Source: Nemertoderma westbladi
Lineage: Eukaryota; Xenacoelomorpha; Nemertodermatida; Nemertodermatidae
Length of the DNA: 58,722 nucleotides
Assembly (NCBI GenBank): GCA_032718475.1
Contig: JAUCBJ010000831.1
Span: 1 to 58,722 of the forward strand
Direction: 5' to 3'
Shown: positions 44,431 to 56,358 of the stretch, piece by piece
Layout: the number at the start of each line of letters is the position of its first letter
Position numbering within the stretch: the first letter of the stretch is position 1
Notes under the pieces: model-generated
Seen by the model: the letters and a program-made list of their open reading frames with translations, nothing else
What the model was told of the DNA's origin: nothing
Databases searched by the model: none
Made by a program: the position numbers and the translations under genes

Positions 44431-45599
44431 TTAGGAATATTGTGCTACAGAATATATTAATTGGGTAATTCCATCCAAATTCGACAAATCGCGGTGCCAT
44501 GGTTCATCAACTTCGTTTATTTTTGGATATATGGTCGGAAATGGTATAAAATGACACCTGATGAAATATTTCTGATGATGGTGTATTGGTTTTCGAGATA
44601 TTGCAGTTCAAAGTTTGCGATTTATTCAAACAAATCCCCAATGAAACCTACAGAAAATCTTTCTGACTAGTGGGTGGAGTGTCATTTTATGTTTATTGTA
44701 CACATAAATAGCATTAAAACCATACCAAGCATACTTTTCTAAATAATTTCTAAATAATTATAAATACTTTGTAATACTTCTCTATGTTGTCTGATTAGTG
44801 GGTAGCCCAAAACAATCAGTATATAGTTAGATATACCAAAACGGGGTTCTGTGGTACAATTTTCATGTACCACCAGCAAATCAAGACTCCCTTACCATCA
44901 TCTGGAAAATTGGAACTTTTCAAAATTTCCATACTTTGGAACATTGCTGCATGCGTCTGATAAAATATGGGTGCTTGAAATGAATCATGAGCAGTAACAT
45001 GGATAAGGGAAACATACATGACAAGTTTCGGACCCCACCCGTACCTTCTTCAGTATCTACAGTAATTTAAAAGTTCAATTTTTAGAATTAATCATCAGAT
45101 TAAATAATTTAGAACCAAGGTCTGCTTAAGAGATTGCTCACATAACCAGCATACATTAAGCATTTAAATGTTTTAGACACAATAACTACGCTGTTTTTTT
45201 CACCACCCACTTTTCAGATATTTTAAGTGTATCAAACAAAGAAAAAAATATTCACATATTATTGACAAATTTCAATACCCAATGAATTATATACCTTCCG
45301 TTACTATTAGTTATTATATCATAATAGAAAGAAAAGCTGTTGAAGAGCAAAGCTTTGCCAGGATAATTTGCTCATAAATGTGACAATTAATTTATTTAAA
45401 TTCATTCAAGTTCAATGGGCCTAAATATATTTTATATTAAAATACTGTATATTCCATTACAAGGCAGAATTGCATTAGGTTATTACATTAGGTCTACGGT
45501 TGAATATGAGGACTGCATAGCCGCAGTACTATTCAGCTATAGTAACTGTATGGTACTACTGTAGGGTACATTTGAGTACAATCAGTACCAATACAACTG
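44431..45599. other. AT-rich stretch with no recognised gene
   Basis: Open frames of about 67-69 codons at 44461-44670 and 44816-45019 show no recognisable domain, and I do not support them as genes. Confidence 0.5.
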
Positions 45600-45845
45600 A
45601 AATCTCGTGAGCTCGGCTGTTCAGCTCTTAAATCTCGTGCTCACGACTTTACAGCCCTTGATTTTCGTGCGCACGACTTTTCAGCTCTTAATTTTCGTGC
45701 GCACGACTTTTCAGCCTTCAAATCTCATGCACACAACATTTCAGTGTTAAACTGAAATCTGGTACGTATGACTTTTCAGCCCTTAAATCACAAGCGCACG
45801 ACTTTTCAGTGTTAAACTGAAATCTGGTACGTATGACTTTTCATC
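45600..45845. repeat. Degenerate tandem repeat, CACGACTTTTCAG motif
   Basis: Five to seven imperfect units of about 35-45 bp of the form AAATCTCGTGCTCACGACTT plus TTCAGCCCTT, ending with two copies of GTTAAACTGAAATCTGGTAC. Confidence 0.8.
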
Positions 45846-46129
45846 GTATGATTTGTCTACTATTACTACTGTACTGTATGGTCTCTCACTACTGTATCTC
45901 TATTTATCGGTAGCTCAGTCGTTTCATAAAGTAAAAACGGCTGGTATTATATTCATATTCATATTTATTTTATTCATATTTGTAATACTCATCAGTCATC
46001 ACCTATTTTGTAAACTACATGTGATACTAAATGCAGTGTTTTTTTTAAATCTGGTACAGTTTATTCGAAGTTTTAAGACCAGAGAAATTTTGGGAGAGTT
46101 TTGATTGGTTTGTTGCATATTACCAGTTA

Positions 46130-46250
46130 AATAACTGGGAGCAAATCTTGGGATAGGAGTAGCGACCACCCCTACCCTGGGTAGCAGCTATCGAAAGAGG
46201 AGCCTTCGGGTCGCCTCCGGCTTCGGCCGACTGTTTGCTTTTGCTTGCTT
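46130..46250 (+). mobile_element. SINE body fragment
   Basis: TTGGGATAGGAGTAGCGACC, CCCTACCCTGGGTAGCAGCT, CCTTCGGGTCGCCTCCGG and GGCCGACTGTTTGCTT match, in the same order, the minus strand of 55680-56240. That copy carries a multiply amplified central module, whereas this one has a single module. Confidence 0.75.
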
Positions 46251-46992
46251 TGTTGCATATCTGTAGAGTATTTCGTATACATTTTTCCACCCCTATTTCA
46301 AACAATTTATCTAAGGTCACTAAATCGTCTATTACAATTAGAGTTAATGAATAATTATAAGTTTCACAGAATAATGTACCAGCATAACAAAGATTGAAGC
46401 TTATAATTTACAATAATGTTTATAGAAAACGTTTGTATTTGAACTTGAGTTGTACAGTAAAGTAGTTTGTTGTTTGGTTTGGAACTCTTACAACAGTTTC
46501 CTGCTCCCTTCCCTTAGTTCAGCAAACACTAAAATCATAAAGCATGATTTACACGACGTTTGGTTGTGTTGTTACAAAATCAGTAACCTAAAGACAGGAC
46601 CTCTAAAGCAGGGGTTGAAGTCTCAAATCGAATTAGCTAAAAAAAATTATAACAATTTCAGTAATGCCTGGAATATTTCCTGAATCTACCGCATATCAAT
46701 TTATTTCGGCACTGAAACATACTACTGTAGATTGCAGATTATTATTACCTCAGCGAACCTTGTGTTATAAAAATTAATATGGTAATAAAGAAGTACTGTG
46801 TTACTTTCTGAAATGTTTGTGTGTAATTTACATAAACTTCTTTGCCTGCTCTAGAAATATTTAAAAAAATATTTTAATGAAAGAAAATTTCTGAAATCAC
46901 TAAAATACATAATTTTTAAGTTAAATAGGCTATCCAAGGTCATCAGTGTAATATATTACGATTGTGGCGACTGCAGTGAGGTTGCCAACATT

Positions 46993-47028
<36 letters not shown>

Positions 47029-47820
47029 GTGGACCTGGCAAAAATATAGAGTCGATTGGGTTCAGTGGTTTCGGGTTGATGAGTGAATAAAACGATGCCA
47101 CTTTTGAGTTTAAATAAAATGTTTATTTCGTTTCGATAGGTTAAATAAATAAATAAAAGCCGGCAGGGAATCTGAATATTAACGGTAACTAAAACAACGA
47201 CAATGATACTGGCTTAACGACAATGACAACTGCAAACAAACAACGAGTGAATTGAATGAATGAATTATAAAACTATCGGGTGTACCAGTATTTATACACA
47301 GACACAGAAAGAACCGGCACGTCACGTAGGGAAAGTACAGGTTGTGCAAGATGACAATAGCTATCATTTCATAGTTTTAAGATAACTATAGTTTACTGTA
47401 GATTAAGTTCTGGTCTGAGGTGCAAAAAGTAACGGAGGTTAAAAATTCTGGCCTGAGGTGCAAAAAGAACGGATGTTAAAAAGTTTGAGTTTCAATATAT
47501 CGGACAAGTTTTCTTGAACTGTAAAAAGCTGATGTGAGTAGATATAGTCATATAGTTATGTGTATATATGATATAGTGTAATGAAATGGTCGCGGTAATT
47601 TGATTTAAATAACATAATCGTTTGTGCCATGATGTTTATGCCTATTCAATATAATTTCAATATTACAACATAACCAAAACATGTTAGAACCTTAACTAAA
47701 AGCAAATCCACAAATATCCTCGATCAAAATATAACCAAAAAATTATTAAAAACTATAAAGTATCTATAGAGAAGGAGTAGATGTTAATACTGTAGTACAG
47801 TAGGAATTCGGATACATGTA
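46251..47820. other. AT-rich stretch with poly-G and a 38-bp duplication
   Basis: It holds the G run at 46994-47026 and a tandem pair at 47408-47483 (TTCTGGTCTGAGGTGCAAAA and TTCTGGCCTGAGGTGCAAAA). No gene was recognised. Confidence 0.5.
46994..47026. repeat. Poly-G run (33 G)
   Basis: Long G homopolymer whose exact length is uncertain. Confidence 0.9.
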
Positions 47821-47824
47821 ATCC

Positions 47825-48420
47825 GGTAAGGGGAAGGCATGGGCAGCGTTAAATAGTCAGCATTGGCTGCGTTAAACAGTCTGTCCAGGATTTGGAAGTC
47901 CCATATAATATAACGGAACCTTAATGTTCGATTATTTAGAGCAGCAGTAGTACCAGTAATCCTCTATGGGAGTCCACACTGGGCTCTAACTACAGAGGAT
48001 ACCAAATCTCTGGATGGCACATTCACAAGAATGCTACGCCGGGTTCACTGTTTCAAGTACAATGCACACATCTCCAATGAGACACTATAACATTGGAGGT
48101 GTTCCATTAGTCTCCCCTAGCTTGATACTTGAACTGAACCACCTGCTTTTTGCTGATTATTGTTTTCGCCGTGAGGACCAGCCAGTGCATAATATTATGC
48201 TTTGGCGGCCTCATGGAGCGAGTACGCATGGTGGACAGCCCATGACTTTCTTGAGACGCATCTTAAAGGACACTGGCCTTGAAGATGCGGATGATCTAGC
48301 AAATGTCTTTGGTGATAGGGACTTGTGGCGACGCATTTTTGTCGCCAAGCCGGCACAGTATTCTTAATACATATGTAATATATATGTAATGCAGCTGCAA
48401 TGCAGCATGCCAATTGTAGT
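47825..48420 (+). pseudogene. 5'-truncated LINE fragment (RT C-terminus), copy 2
   Basis: Related to 15605-16170. It starts at almost the same point (GTAAGGGGAAGGCATGGGCA), encodes RMLRRVHC-like and FRREDQPVHNIMLWRPHG and MTFLRRILKDTGLEDADDLA segments interrupted by frameshifts, and ends TGCAGCTGCAATGCAGCATG. A small internal duplication (CAGC.TT.AA.AGTC) is present near its 5' end. Confidence 0.85.
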
Positions 48421-50600
48421 ATGGATGGATACTTAGTTTATAGCTACAGTGCGTTTTGTCGTATCCGGGTGTCATATTATGTGTAGACTTACTTTTCAAA
48501 TACTGTAGAATGGTCCTTTTCGCCTAAAAGTATATTTGTTCGTTTTTTTTCGCTAGATTTATATTGTGGAAGCAAACAAACGATCACGATTAATTAATCA
48601 AAGCTTTTATAATAGAGTGGTAAATGGGGTTGAACGATAGTAGGCCAACTGTGTGAAAATATAATTTCGACCTTTACCAATATTACAAATACAAATTATT
48701 TACTATGTAGATTCTTTGCATTTAAATGTTGCCGTAGTCTCATTGTACAACTGTTACTGTATTTGATGATATGACAAGGGTAACCACCACTCTAAGGATG
48801 AATTAATTTACTTTATTGAAGATAAATAATAAATTTGAGAATTCCAAACATTCCTGTAAGTTGTACATTGTATTGTTCTCATATCAGTCTACTGTAGATC
48901 ACAAAAGGAATGTTAATTAATCAACAAGGTTATTAATAGATGTGTCAATTATATGTGTTTGCTTATTATTTTATAAATAAATACCAGGAGCAACATCCCC
49001 AATGCTAGTAATTTCGTCTTTTAATCATGCTCTGTTATCCTAATTAATTATTTATTTGTAAATTGTATTACATAATCGTTTATATTTTTATATACAAACA
49101 CGTAAAAGAACGACAAATTGTAAGGTATACCGTTACTTATATGTATTTCGTATCTCTTGCTGCTAATTTCAGATAGTGCGGACTTTCGACGCAATCAAAT
49201 TCAATTCATCCCTCTCCAGGGGAAAATTGACGCAAATAACAGCTGATTACTCCCAAAAATAAAACTGTAACCTGTTCTATTTACTTTCGTTTATTGTTTC
49301 ATGGTTAGAATAATATGTCACTGTAACCTGCTCCTTTCCCTAAATTGATAATTTATCATTGAGACAAACTATTAATTCGCCGCGATGGGATTTGCGTCTT
49401 CCATATTAATTAGACCTCTTTCATTGAGTCCTTAGCGAAGTTGCTATGAATGTGACAGAGATTAGGCCACGGTATTATAATAAGTATATTCTAGTATGGG
49501 CGTACTTGTATATAAAGTTTTAACATTTCACAACACGAGTGGCTTGTTACACGAACGAACGTAGTGAGTGAGTGCAAACATAGATACGAGGATAAGGACA
49601 CTGAAAAATAATTTGCAATAAGTATGCTATATTTATTTCAGTTATAGTAAAACAAACTAGGCCAACGGTATACACAAAACCAGTAAAGCACCATGTAAGG
49701 TAACAAACATTACGATTCATTAAAATATAATCAACATAAATTAACTTGAGGTTGTCGCGAAGGAAGATAATAAAAAATATAAATTATGAAAATATATTAA
49801 GCTTATTTACTGTAAAGTAGAAACGTGTTGTATAATGCAGAGGTCGGACGACAGGTGAAGCGGACAGCACAGATAATGGAATTGAGCGAAATATCTACAC
49901 CACATCTTTCTGGCTGTTTTCCAGTAAATCTACATATAACTTATTAAATTTGAAATAGAATAAAAACTTCACGACCAAAGAGCATTATTTCAATAGATAT
50001 TGGTACATATGATTATTATTTATTACATGGGAAAAAAGTTGAACTTTTTTTTCACTATTCTCGAGGTATTTTATTTACCGAGCGTACGGTGGAGCTGAAC
50101 CAACTTTTTATAAAAGAAAAATACCCAGACTAAATGATTTCTATTTTCGGTGTAGGCCTACTTCATTGCCCTGATTCCAATAATGATATTTTCGAAATCT
50201 TCCGCCGGCCTCTTTTTCTTAAATAGTATTAAATAAATTAGTAAAACTATTTATAATAATGCCATACATATTTTAAAAAATACCCAGGTTAAATTATAGC
50301 ATTTTTCGAGAATAATTCCAAAACTATTAATTTTATAATATATGGCCTATGTCTCTTAGAGTAATGTACTAAAAAAAATTATAAATATATTAATATTATA
50401 TTAACAGAACTGGATAATATACTCCATTGTATTGAACATCAACTTCTCTTACTCCTATTGCACTGATCTAAGTATCATTCGAACCGCAATGGTGTGCAAT
50501 TGGGCAATTGGTGGGGAATTTAATGGGTGTACACATCATCAAAACAATGATCGAGTTATTGCTTCTCGAGCTTAGTTGAAGCGTGATAAACTTGGTTTTA
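48421..50600. other. AT-rich upstream region of the insulin-like gene
   Basis: No coding region is supported. It contains an inverted pair of satellite-related words at 49262-49350. The last 100 bp before 50607 could hold promoter elements for the insulin-like gene but no specific site was identified. Confidence 0.5.
49262..49350 (-). repeat. Satellite-related monomer, inverted
   Basis: CTGTAACCTGTTC, CGTTTATTGTTTCATGGTTA and CTGTAACCTGCTCCTTTCCC are reverse-strand words of the 67-bp unit. Confidence 0.7.
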
Positions 50601-50606
50601 TTCAGA

Positions 50607-50616
50607 GTATAAAATT
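50607..50616 (+). promoter_or_regulatory. Candidate TATA box of the insulin-like gene
   Basis: GTATAAAATT lies 82 bp upstream of the ATG at 50689. A transcription start around 50637 would leave a short 5' UTR with a uORF. Confidence 0.5.
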
Positions 50617-50647
50617 AAGAGAATAAAGTAATCTTATTTGTAACGGG

Positions 50648-50692
50648 ATGTCTTACAATCTGTCTGATTGTCAGCTACTGCAGTTATCATGA
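50648..50692 (+). CDS. uORF ending on the insulin-like start codon
   Basis: A 14-codon upstream open frame (MSYNLSDCQLLQLS) whose TGA overlaps the ATG of the insulin-like gene as ATGA (50689-50692). This geometry suits termination-reinitiation or translational repression. Whether the uORF is in the mature transcript depends on the real start site and on a possible splice acceptor at about 50733. Confidence 0.4.
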   Translation: MSYNLSDCQLLQLS

Positions 50693-50917
50693 ATTCATTT
50701 CTAATTAACTATGACTCATCATCTAATTTACAGCTCCCTAAACGCCTTGGCATCGCGATATTGTTAATTAGCGCGATAATGTTTTGCTCAACATCAGCTG
50801 ATTATACATTCCCTACAACACGATATTGCGGTCGTGATCAGTTGATAACGAAAATGTTTGACATTTGCAACGGATGCTTTAATTCGCGGTCAACACGGGC
50901 TTCTCGAAGCAAAACAT
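50689..50917 (+). CDS. Insulin-like peptide, exon 1 (signal peptide, B chain)
   Basis: From ATG at 50689 it encodes 76 residues and one base. A hydrophobic core GIAILLISAIMF and likely cleavage after STSA (residue 37) define a signal peptide with an unusually long leader. The B chain follows, with YCGRDQLITKMFDICNGC: the CG...C insulin B signature plus an additional cysteine (residues 47, 60 and 63). The Arg/Ser-rich C-peptide start (SRSTRASRSK) could be cleaved at basic residues. The exon ends at ACA-T before donor GTTAGT (50918), phase 1, the classical position of the insulin-family C-peptide intron. The open frame reads into TAG just after the donor. TTTACAG near 50727-50733 could be an acceptor giving a shorter leader. 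Confidence 0.82.
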
Positions 50918-51204
50918 GTTAGTGCGAGGTCTGTGAGGTACAGTATGTTATCTTTATGGCTGGCGCAAACATTGTCGTCATGGCATGGAGAACTTGTCTT
51001 TTAAGTAGACTTTAAAGTGAAACCTCAATAACCTCTGTTCAAGTCTTTTTTTTTAATAAAAAAAAAACAACATTCCACCTCACTGCACTGGCAGTAATTC
51101 CAATGATATCGATGAAATTAATAAAAAGCCCTTCAATGTGGAAGGGACAGAGGAGACAAAGAGCAGGGGAGGGAAGATCGAGCCAATTATCTTTTTCATT
51201 TGTT

Positions 51205-54200
51205 GTTATTTGGGTCATTTGGGTCATTAACATGGTTAACAAACCCGAGCTGATGTAGTTGTCCAAACCAGTGGGTCATTAACGTGGTTAACAAACCCGA
51301 GCTGATGTAGTTGTCCGAACCAGTGGGTCATTAACGTGGTTAACAAACCCGTGCTGATGTAGTTGTCCAAACCAGTGGGTCATTAACCTGGTTAACAAAC
51401 CCGAGCTGATGTAGTTGTCCAAACCAGTGGGTCATTAACATGGTTAACAAAGCCGAGCTGATGTAGTTGTCCAAACCAGTGGGTCATTAACCTGGTTAAC
51501 AAACCCGAGCTGATGTAGTTGTCCAAACCAGTGGGTCATTAACATGGTTAACAAACCCGAGCTGATGTAGTTGTCCAAACCAGTGGGTCATTAACATGGT
51601 TAACAAACCCGAGCTGATGTAGTTGTCCAAACCAGTGGGTCATTAACATGGTGAACAAACCCGAGCTGATGTAGTTGTCCAAACCAGTGGGTCATTAACG
51701 TGGTTAACAAACCCGAGCTGATGTAGTTGTCCAAACCAGTGGGTCATTAACATGGTGAACAAACCCGAGCTGATGTAGTTGTCCAAACCAGTGGGTCATT
51801 AACATGGTTAACAAACCCGAGCTGATGTAGTTTTCCAAACCAGTAGGTCATTAACGTGGTGAACAAACCCGAGCTGATGTAGTTGTCCAAACCAGTGGGT
51901 CATTAACGTGGTGAACAAACCCGAGCTGATGTAGTTGTCCAAACCAGTGGGTCTTTAACGTGGTGAACAAACCCGAGCTGATGTAGTTGTCCAAACCAGT
52001 GGGTCATTAACGTGGTTAACAAACCCGAGCTGATGTAGTTGTCCAAACCAGTGGGTCATTAACGTGGTTAACAAACCCGAGCTGATGTAGTTGTCCAAAC
52101 CAGTGGGTCATTAACGTGGTTAACAAACCCGAGCTGATGTAGTTGTCAAACCAGTGGGTCATTAACGTGGTTAAAAAACCCGAGCTGATGTAGTTGTCCA
52201 AACCAGTGGGTCATTAACATGGTTAACAAACCCGAGCTGATGTAGTTGTCCAAACCAGTGGGTCATTAACGTGGTGAACAAACCCGAGCTGATGTAGTTG
52301 TCCAAACCAGTGGGTCATTAACGTGGTTAACAAACCCGAGCTGATGTAGTTGTCCAAACCAGTGGGTCTTTAACGTGGTGAACAAACCCGAGCTGATGTA
52401 GTTGTCCAAACCATTGGGTCATTAACGTGGTTAACAAACCCGAGCTGATGTAGTTGTCCAAACCAGTGGGTCATTAACGTGGTTAACAAACCGGAGCTGA
52501 TGTAGTTGTCCAAACCAGTGGGTCATTAACGTGGTTAACAAACCCGAGCTGATGTAGTTGTCCAAACCAGTGGGTCATTAACGTGGTTAACAAACCCGAG
52601 CTGATGTAGTTGTCCAAACCAGTGGGTCATTAACGTGGTTAACAAACCGGAGCTGATGTAGTTGTCCAAACCATTGGGTCATTAACGTGGTTAACAAACC
52701 CGAGCTGATGTAGTTGTCCAAACCAGTGGGTCATTAACGTGGTTAAAAAACCCGAGCTGATGTAGTTGTCCAAACCATTGGGTCATTAACGTGGTTAACA
52801 AACCCGAGCTGATGTAGTTGTCCAAACCAGTGGGTCATTAACGTGGTTAACAAACCCGAGCTGATGTAGTTGTCCAAACCAGTGGGTCATTAACGTGGTT
52901 AACAAAACCGAGCTGATGTAGTTGTCCAAACCAGTGGGTCATTAACGTGGTTAACAAAACCGAGCTGATGTAGTTGTCCAAACCAGTGGGTCATTAACGT
53001 GGTTAACAAACCCGAGCTGATGTAGTTGTCCGAACCAGTGGGTCATTAACGTGGTTAACAAACCCGTGCTGATGTAGTTGTCCAAACCAGTGGGTCATTA
53101 ACCTGGTTAACAAACCCGAGCTGATGTAGTTGTCCAAACCAGTGGGTCATTAACATGGTTAACAAAGCCGAGCTGATGTAGTTGTCCAAACCAGTGGGTC
53201 ATTAACCTGGTTAACAAACCCGAGCTGATGTAGTTGTCCAAACCAGTGGGTCATTAACATGGTTAACAAACCCGAGCTGATGTAGTTGTCCAAACCAGTG
53301 GGTCATTAACATGGTTAACAAACCCGAGCTGATGTAGTTGTCCAAACCAGTGGGTCATTAACATGGTGAACAAACCCGAGCTGATGTAGTTGTCCAAACC
53401 AGTGGGTCATTAACGTGGTTAACAAACCCGAGCTGATGTAGTTGTCCAAACCAGTGGGTCATTAACATGGTGAACAAACCCGAGCTGATGTAGTTGTCCA
53501 AACCAGTGGGTCATTAACATGGTTAACAAACCCGAGCTGATGTAGTTTTCCAAACCAGTAGGTCATTAACGTGGTGAACAAACCCGAGCTGATGTAGTTG
53601 TCCAAACCAGTGGGTCATTAACGTGGTGAACAAACCCGAGCTGATGTAGTTGTCCAAACCAGTGGGTCTTTAACGTGGTGAACAAACCCGAGCTGATGTA
53701 GTTGTCCAAACCAGTGGGTCATTAACGTGGTTAACAAACCCGAGCTGATGTAGTTGTCCAAACCAGTGGGTCATTAACGTGGTTAACAAACCCGAGCTGA
53801 TGTAGTTGTCCAAACCAGTGGGTCATTAACGTGGTTAACAAACCCGAGCTGATGTAGTTGTCAAACCAGTGGGTCATTAACGTGGTTAAAAAACCCGAGC
53901 TGATGTAGTTGTCCAAACCAGTGGGTCATTAACATGGTTAACAAACCCGAGCTGATGTAGTTGTCCAAACCAGTGGGTCATTAACGTGGTGAACAAACCC
54001 GAGCTGATGTAGTTGTCCAAACCAGTGGGTCATTAACGTGGTTAACAAACCCGAGCTGATGTAGTTGTCCAAACCAGTGGGTCTTTAACGTGGTGAACAA
54101 ACCCGAGCTGATGTAGTTGTCCAAACCATTGGGTCATTAACGTGGTTAACAAACCCGAGCTGATGTAGTTGTCCAAACCAGTGGGTCATTAACGTGGTTA

Positions 54201-55170
54201 ACAAACCGGAGCTGATGTAGTTGTCCAAACCAGTGGGTCATTAACGTGGTTAACAAACCCGAGCTGATGTAGTTGTCCAAACCAGTGGGTCATTAACGTG
54301 GTTAACAAACCCGAGCTGATGTAGTTGTCCAAACCAGTGGGTCATTAACGTGGTTAACAAACCGGAGCTGATGTAGTTGTCCAAACCATTGGGTCATTAA
54401 CGTGGTTAACAAACCCGAGCTGATGTAGTTGTCCAAACCAGTGGGTCATTAACGTGGTTAAAAAACCCGAGCTGATGTAGTTGTCCAAACCATTGGGTCA
54501 TTAACGTGGTTAACAAACCCGAGCTGATGTAGTTGTCCAAACCAGTGGGTCATTAACGTGGTTAACAAACCCGAGCTGATGTAGTTGTCCAAACCAGTGG
54601 GTCATTAACGTGGTTAACAAACCCGAGCTGATGTAGTTGTCCAAACCAGTGGGTCATTAACGTGGTTAACAAAACCGAGCTGATGTAGTTGTCCAAACCA
54701 GTGGGTCATTAACGTGGTTAACAAACCCGAGCTGATGTAGTTGTCCAAACCAGTGGGTCATTAACGTGGTTAACAAACCGGAGCTGATGTAGTTGTCCAA
54801 ACCATTGGGTCATTAACGTGGTTAACAAACCCGAGCTGATGTAGTTGTCCAAACCAGTGGGTCATTAACGTGGTTAAAAAACCCGAGCTGATGTAGTTGT
54901 CCAAACCAGTGGGTCATTAACATGGTTAACAAACCCGAGCTGATGTAGTTGTCCAAACCAGTGGGTCATTAACGTGGTTAACAAACCCGAGCTGATGTAG
55001 TTGTCCAAACCAGTGGGTCATTAACGTGGTTAACAAACCCGAGCTGATGTAGTTGTCCAAACCAGTGGGTCATTAACGTGGTTAACAAACCCGAGCTGAT
55101 GTAGTTGTCCAAACCAGTGGGTCATTAACGTGGTTAACAAACCCGAGCTGATGTAGTTGTCCAAACCAGT
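51205..55170. repeat. 52-bp VNTR in the insulin-like intron, about 76 copies
   Basis: The unit is AACCAGTGGGTCATTAACG plus TGGTTAACAAACCCGAGC plus TGATGTAGTTGTCCA. Sequence variants (CCGTGCTG, CCTGGTT, AAAGCCG, GTCTTTAAC, TTTTCC) recur in the same order 1,715 bp apart, for example 51316 against 53031, so a block of about 33 units has been duplicated. The array contains GTTAAC palindromes. Confidence 0.97.
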
Positions 55171-55599
55171 GCAATAACCTGGTATATGATAGTAAGGACA
55201 TACTTAATAGCACCATTATGATGAACATCAAGTAACACTTGGTGGTCACTCTGGTGATGTACTTTGTGACACTGTGTCTTATACAGTAGGTTGGCACGAT
55301 AACAATTCAGAGGCAAGATACTTTTGAGGGTGATAGGTATCACGACACTGGAGCGAATAATATAGGGATGAATGCAACATGATTTCACACATCACATGGA
55401 GTCGCCTCGCCTGGAGCAGGAGGCCATCAAGGGAGAATACCCATCGATTGAAGAAGGAACGGCTCCTCACTGCCATCACAGAAAGTAATTTAGTAAGATG
55501 AGAAAGTTGAGGTAGTGTTTCAGAGGATAGGGTTTCCTACAGGTTTCTGCATTTCCCAAGGTTTCCAATAAGAACCAAAATAAGATAGGCCCTAAGGAG
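55171..55599. other. Intronic stretch between the VNTR and the SINE
   Basis: No gene or repeat was recognised. Short minus-strand frames run out of the VNTR and are shadows. Confidence 0.5.
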
Positions 55600-56300
55600 C
55601 GTCAGCAATCTGAATCTGGGGGTTGATAGTAAATAGCGCAGGTATCTAAACTTCGTATTAGAAAATTATCAAGCAAACAGTCGGCCGAATTCGGAGGCGA
55701 CCCGAATGCTGCTCTTTCCATAGCTGCTACCCGAGGGTAGGGGTGGGCGCTACTCCTATCTGCTACCCGAGGGTAGGGGTGGGCGCTACTCCTATCTGCT
55801 ACCCGAAGGTAGGGGTGGGCGCTACTCCTATCTGCTACCCGAAGGTAGGGGTGGGTGCTACTCCTATCTGGTACCCGAGGGTAGGTGTGGGCGCTACTCC
55901 TATCTGCTAGCCGACGGTAGGGGTAGGCGCTACTCCTATCTGCTACCCGAAGATAGGGGTGGGCGCTATTCCTATCTGCTATCCGATGGTAGGCGTGGGC
56001 GCTACTCCTATCTGCTACCCGAGGGTAGTGGTGGGCGCTACTCCTATCTGCTACCCCAAGGTAGGGGTGGGCGCTATTCCTATCTGCTATCCGATGGTAG
56101 TGGTGGGCGCTACTCCTATCTGCTACCCGAGGGTAGTGGTGGGCGCTACTCCTATCTGCTACCCCAAGGTAGGGGTGGGCGCTATTCCTATCTGCTATCC
56201 GATGGTAGTGGTGGGCGCTACTCCTATCCCAAGATTTACGGTGGACCATGGCGGGGTTTGAACCGCTAATCGCCTAGTCGAACAATTATTATTAATCAAT
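55600..56300 (-). mobile_element. SINE with an amplified internal 36-bp module
   Basis: On the minus strand a polymerase III B-box-like GGTTCAAACCCCGC (56246-56259 region) is followed by TAAATCTTGGGATAGGAGTA, then about 14 tandem 36-bp modules (CTACCCTCGGGTAGCAGATA type, 55729-56230), then CGGGTCGCCTCCGAATTCGG and GGCCGACTGTTTGCTT. The fragment at 46130-46250 has the same order with one module. The array is open in both strands because 36 is a multiple of three; those frames (for example VADRSSAHPYPR repeats) are not genes. Confidence 0.75.
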
Positions 56301-56358
56301 ATTAAATAAATTAAACATTACAAATATTAATTAAATCAAACTATTTAACTGATTCTAG

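Larger units (their letters stand above)
50918..56358 (+). other. Intron of the insulin-like gene (5.4 kb)
   Basis: Bounded by donor GTTAGT and acceptor TGATTCTAG. It holds the 52-bp VNTR (51205-55170), about 430 bp without features, and a minus-strand SINE with an expanded 36-bp module (55600-56300). Splitting the C-peptide in phase 1 matches the family's conserved intron. Confidence 0.75.

Noticed and set aside
50668-50688. Start of the insulin-like frame at 50668
   Set aside because: The codon there is TTG; the first in-frame ATG is 50689.
51205-55170. CRISPR or telomere-like array
   Set aside because: Contiguous 52-bp units without spacers, and not a telomeric motif.
55602-56261. 215- and 100-codon repeat proteins (RSSAHPYPRVAD type)
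   Set aside because: They are the 36-bp module array within a SINE read in different frames; no gene context.
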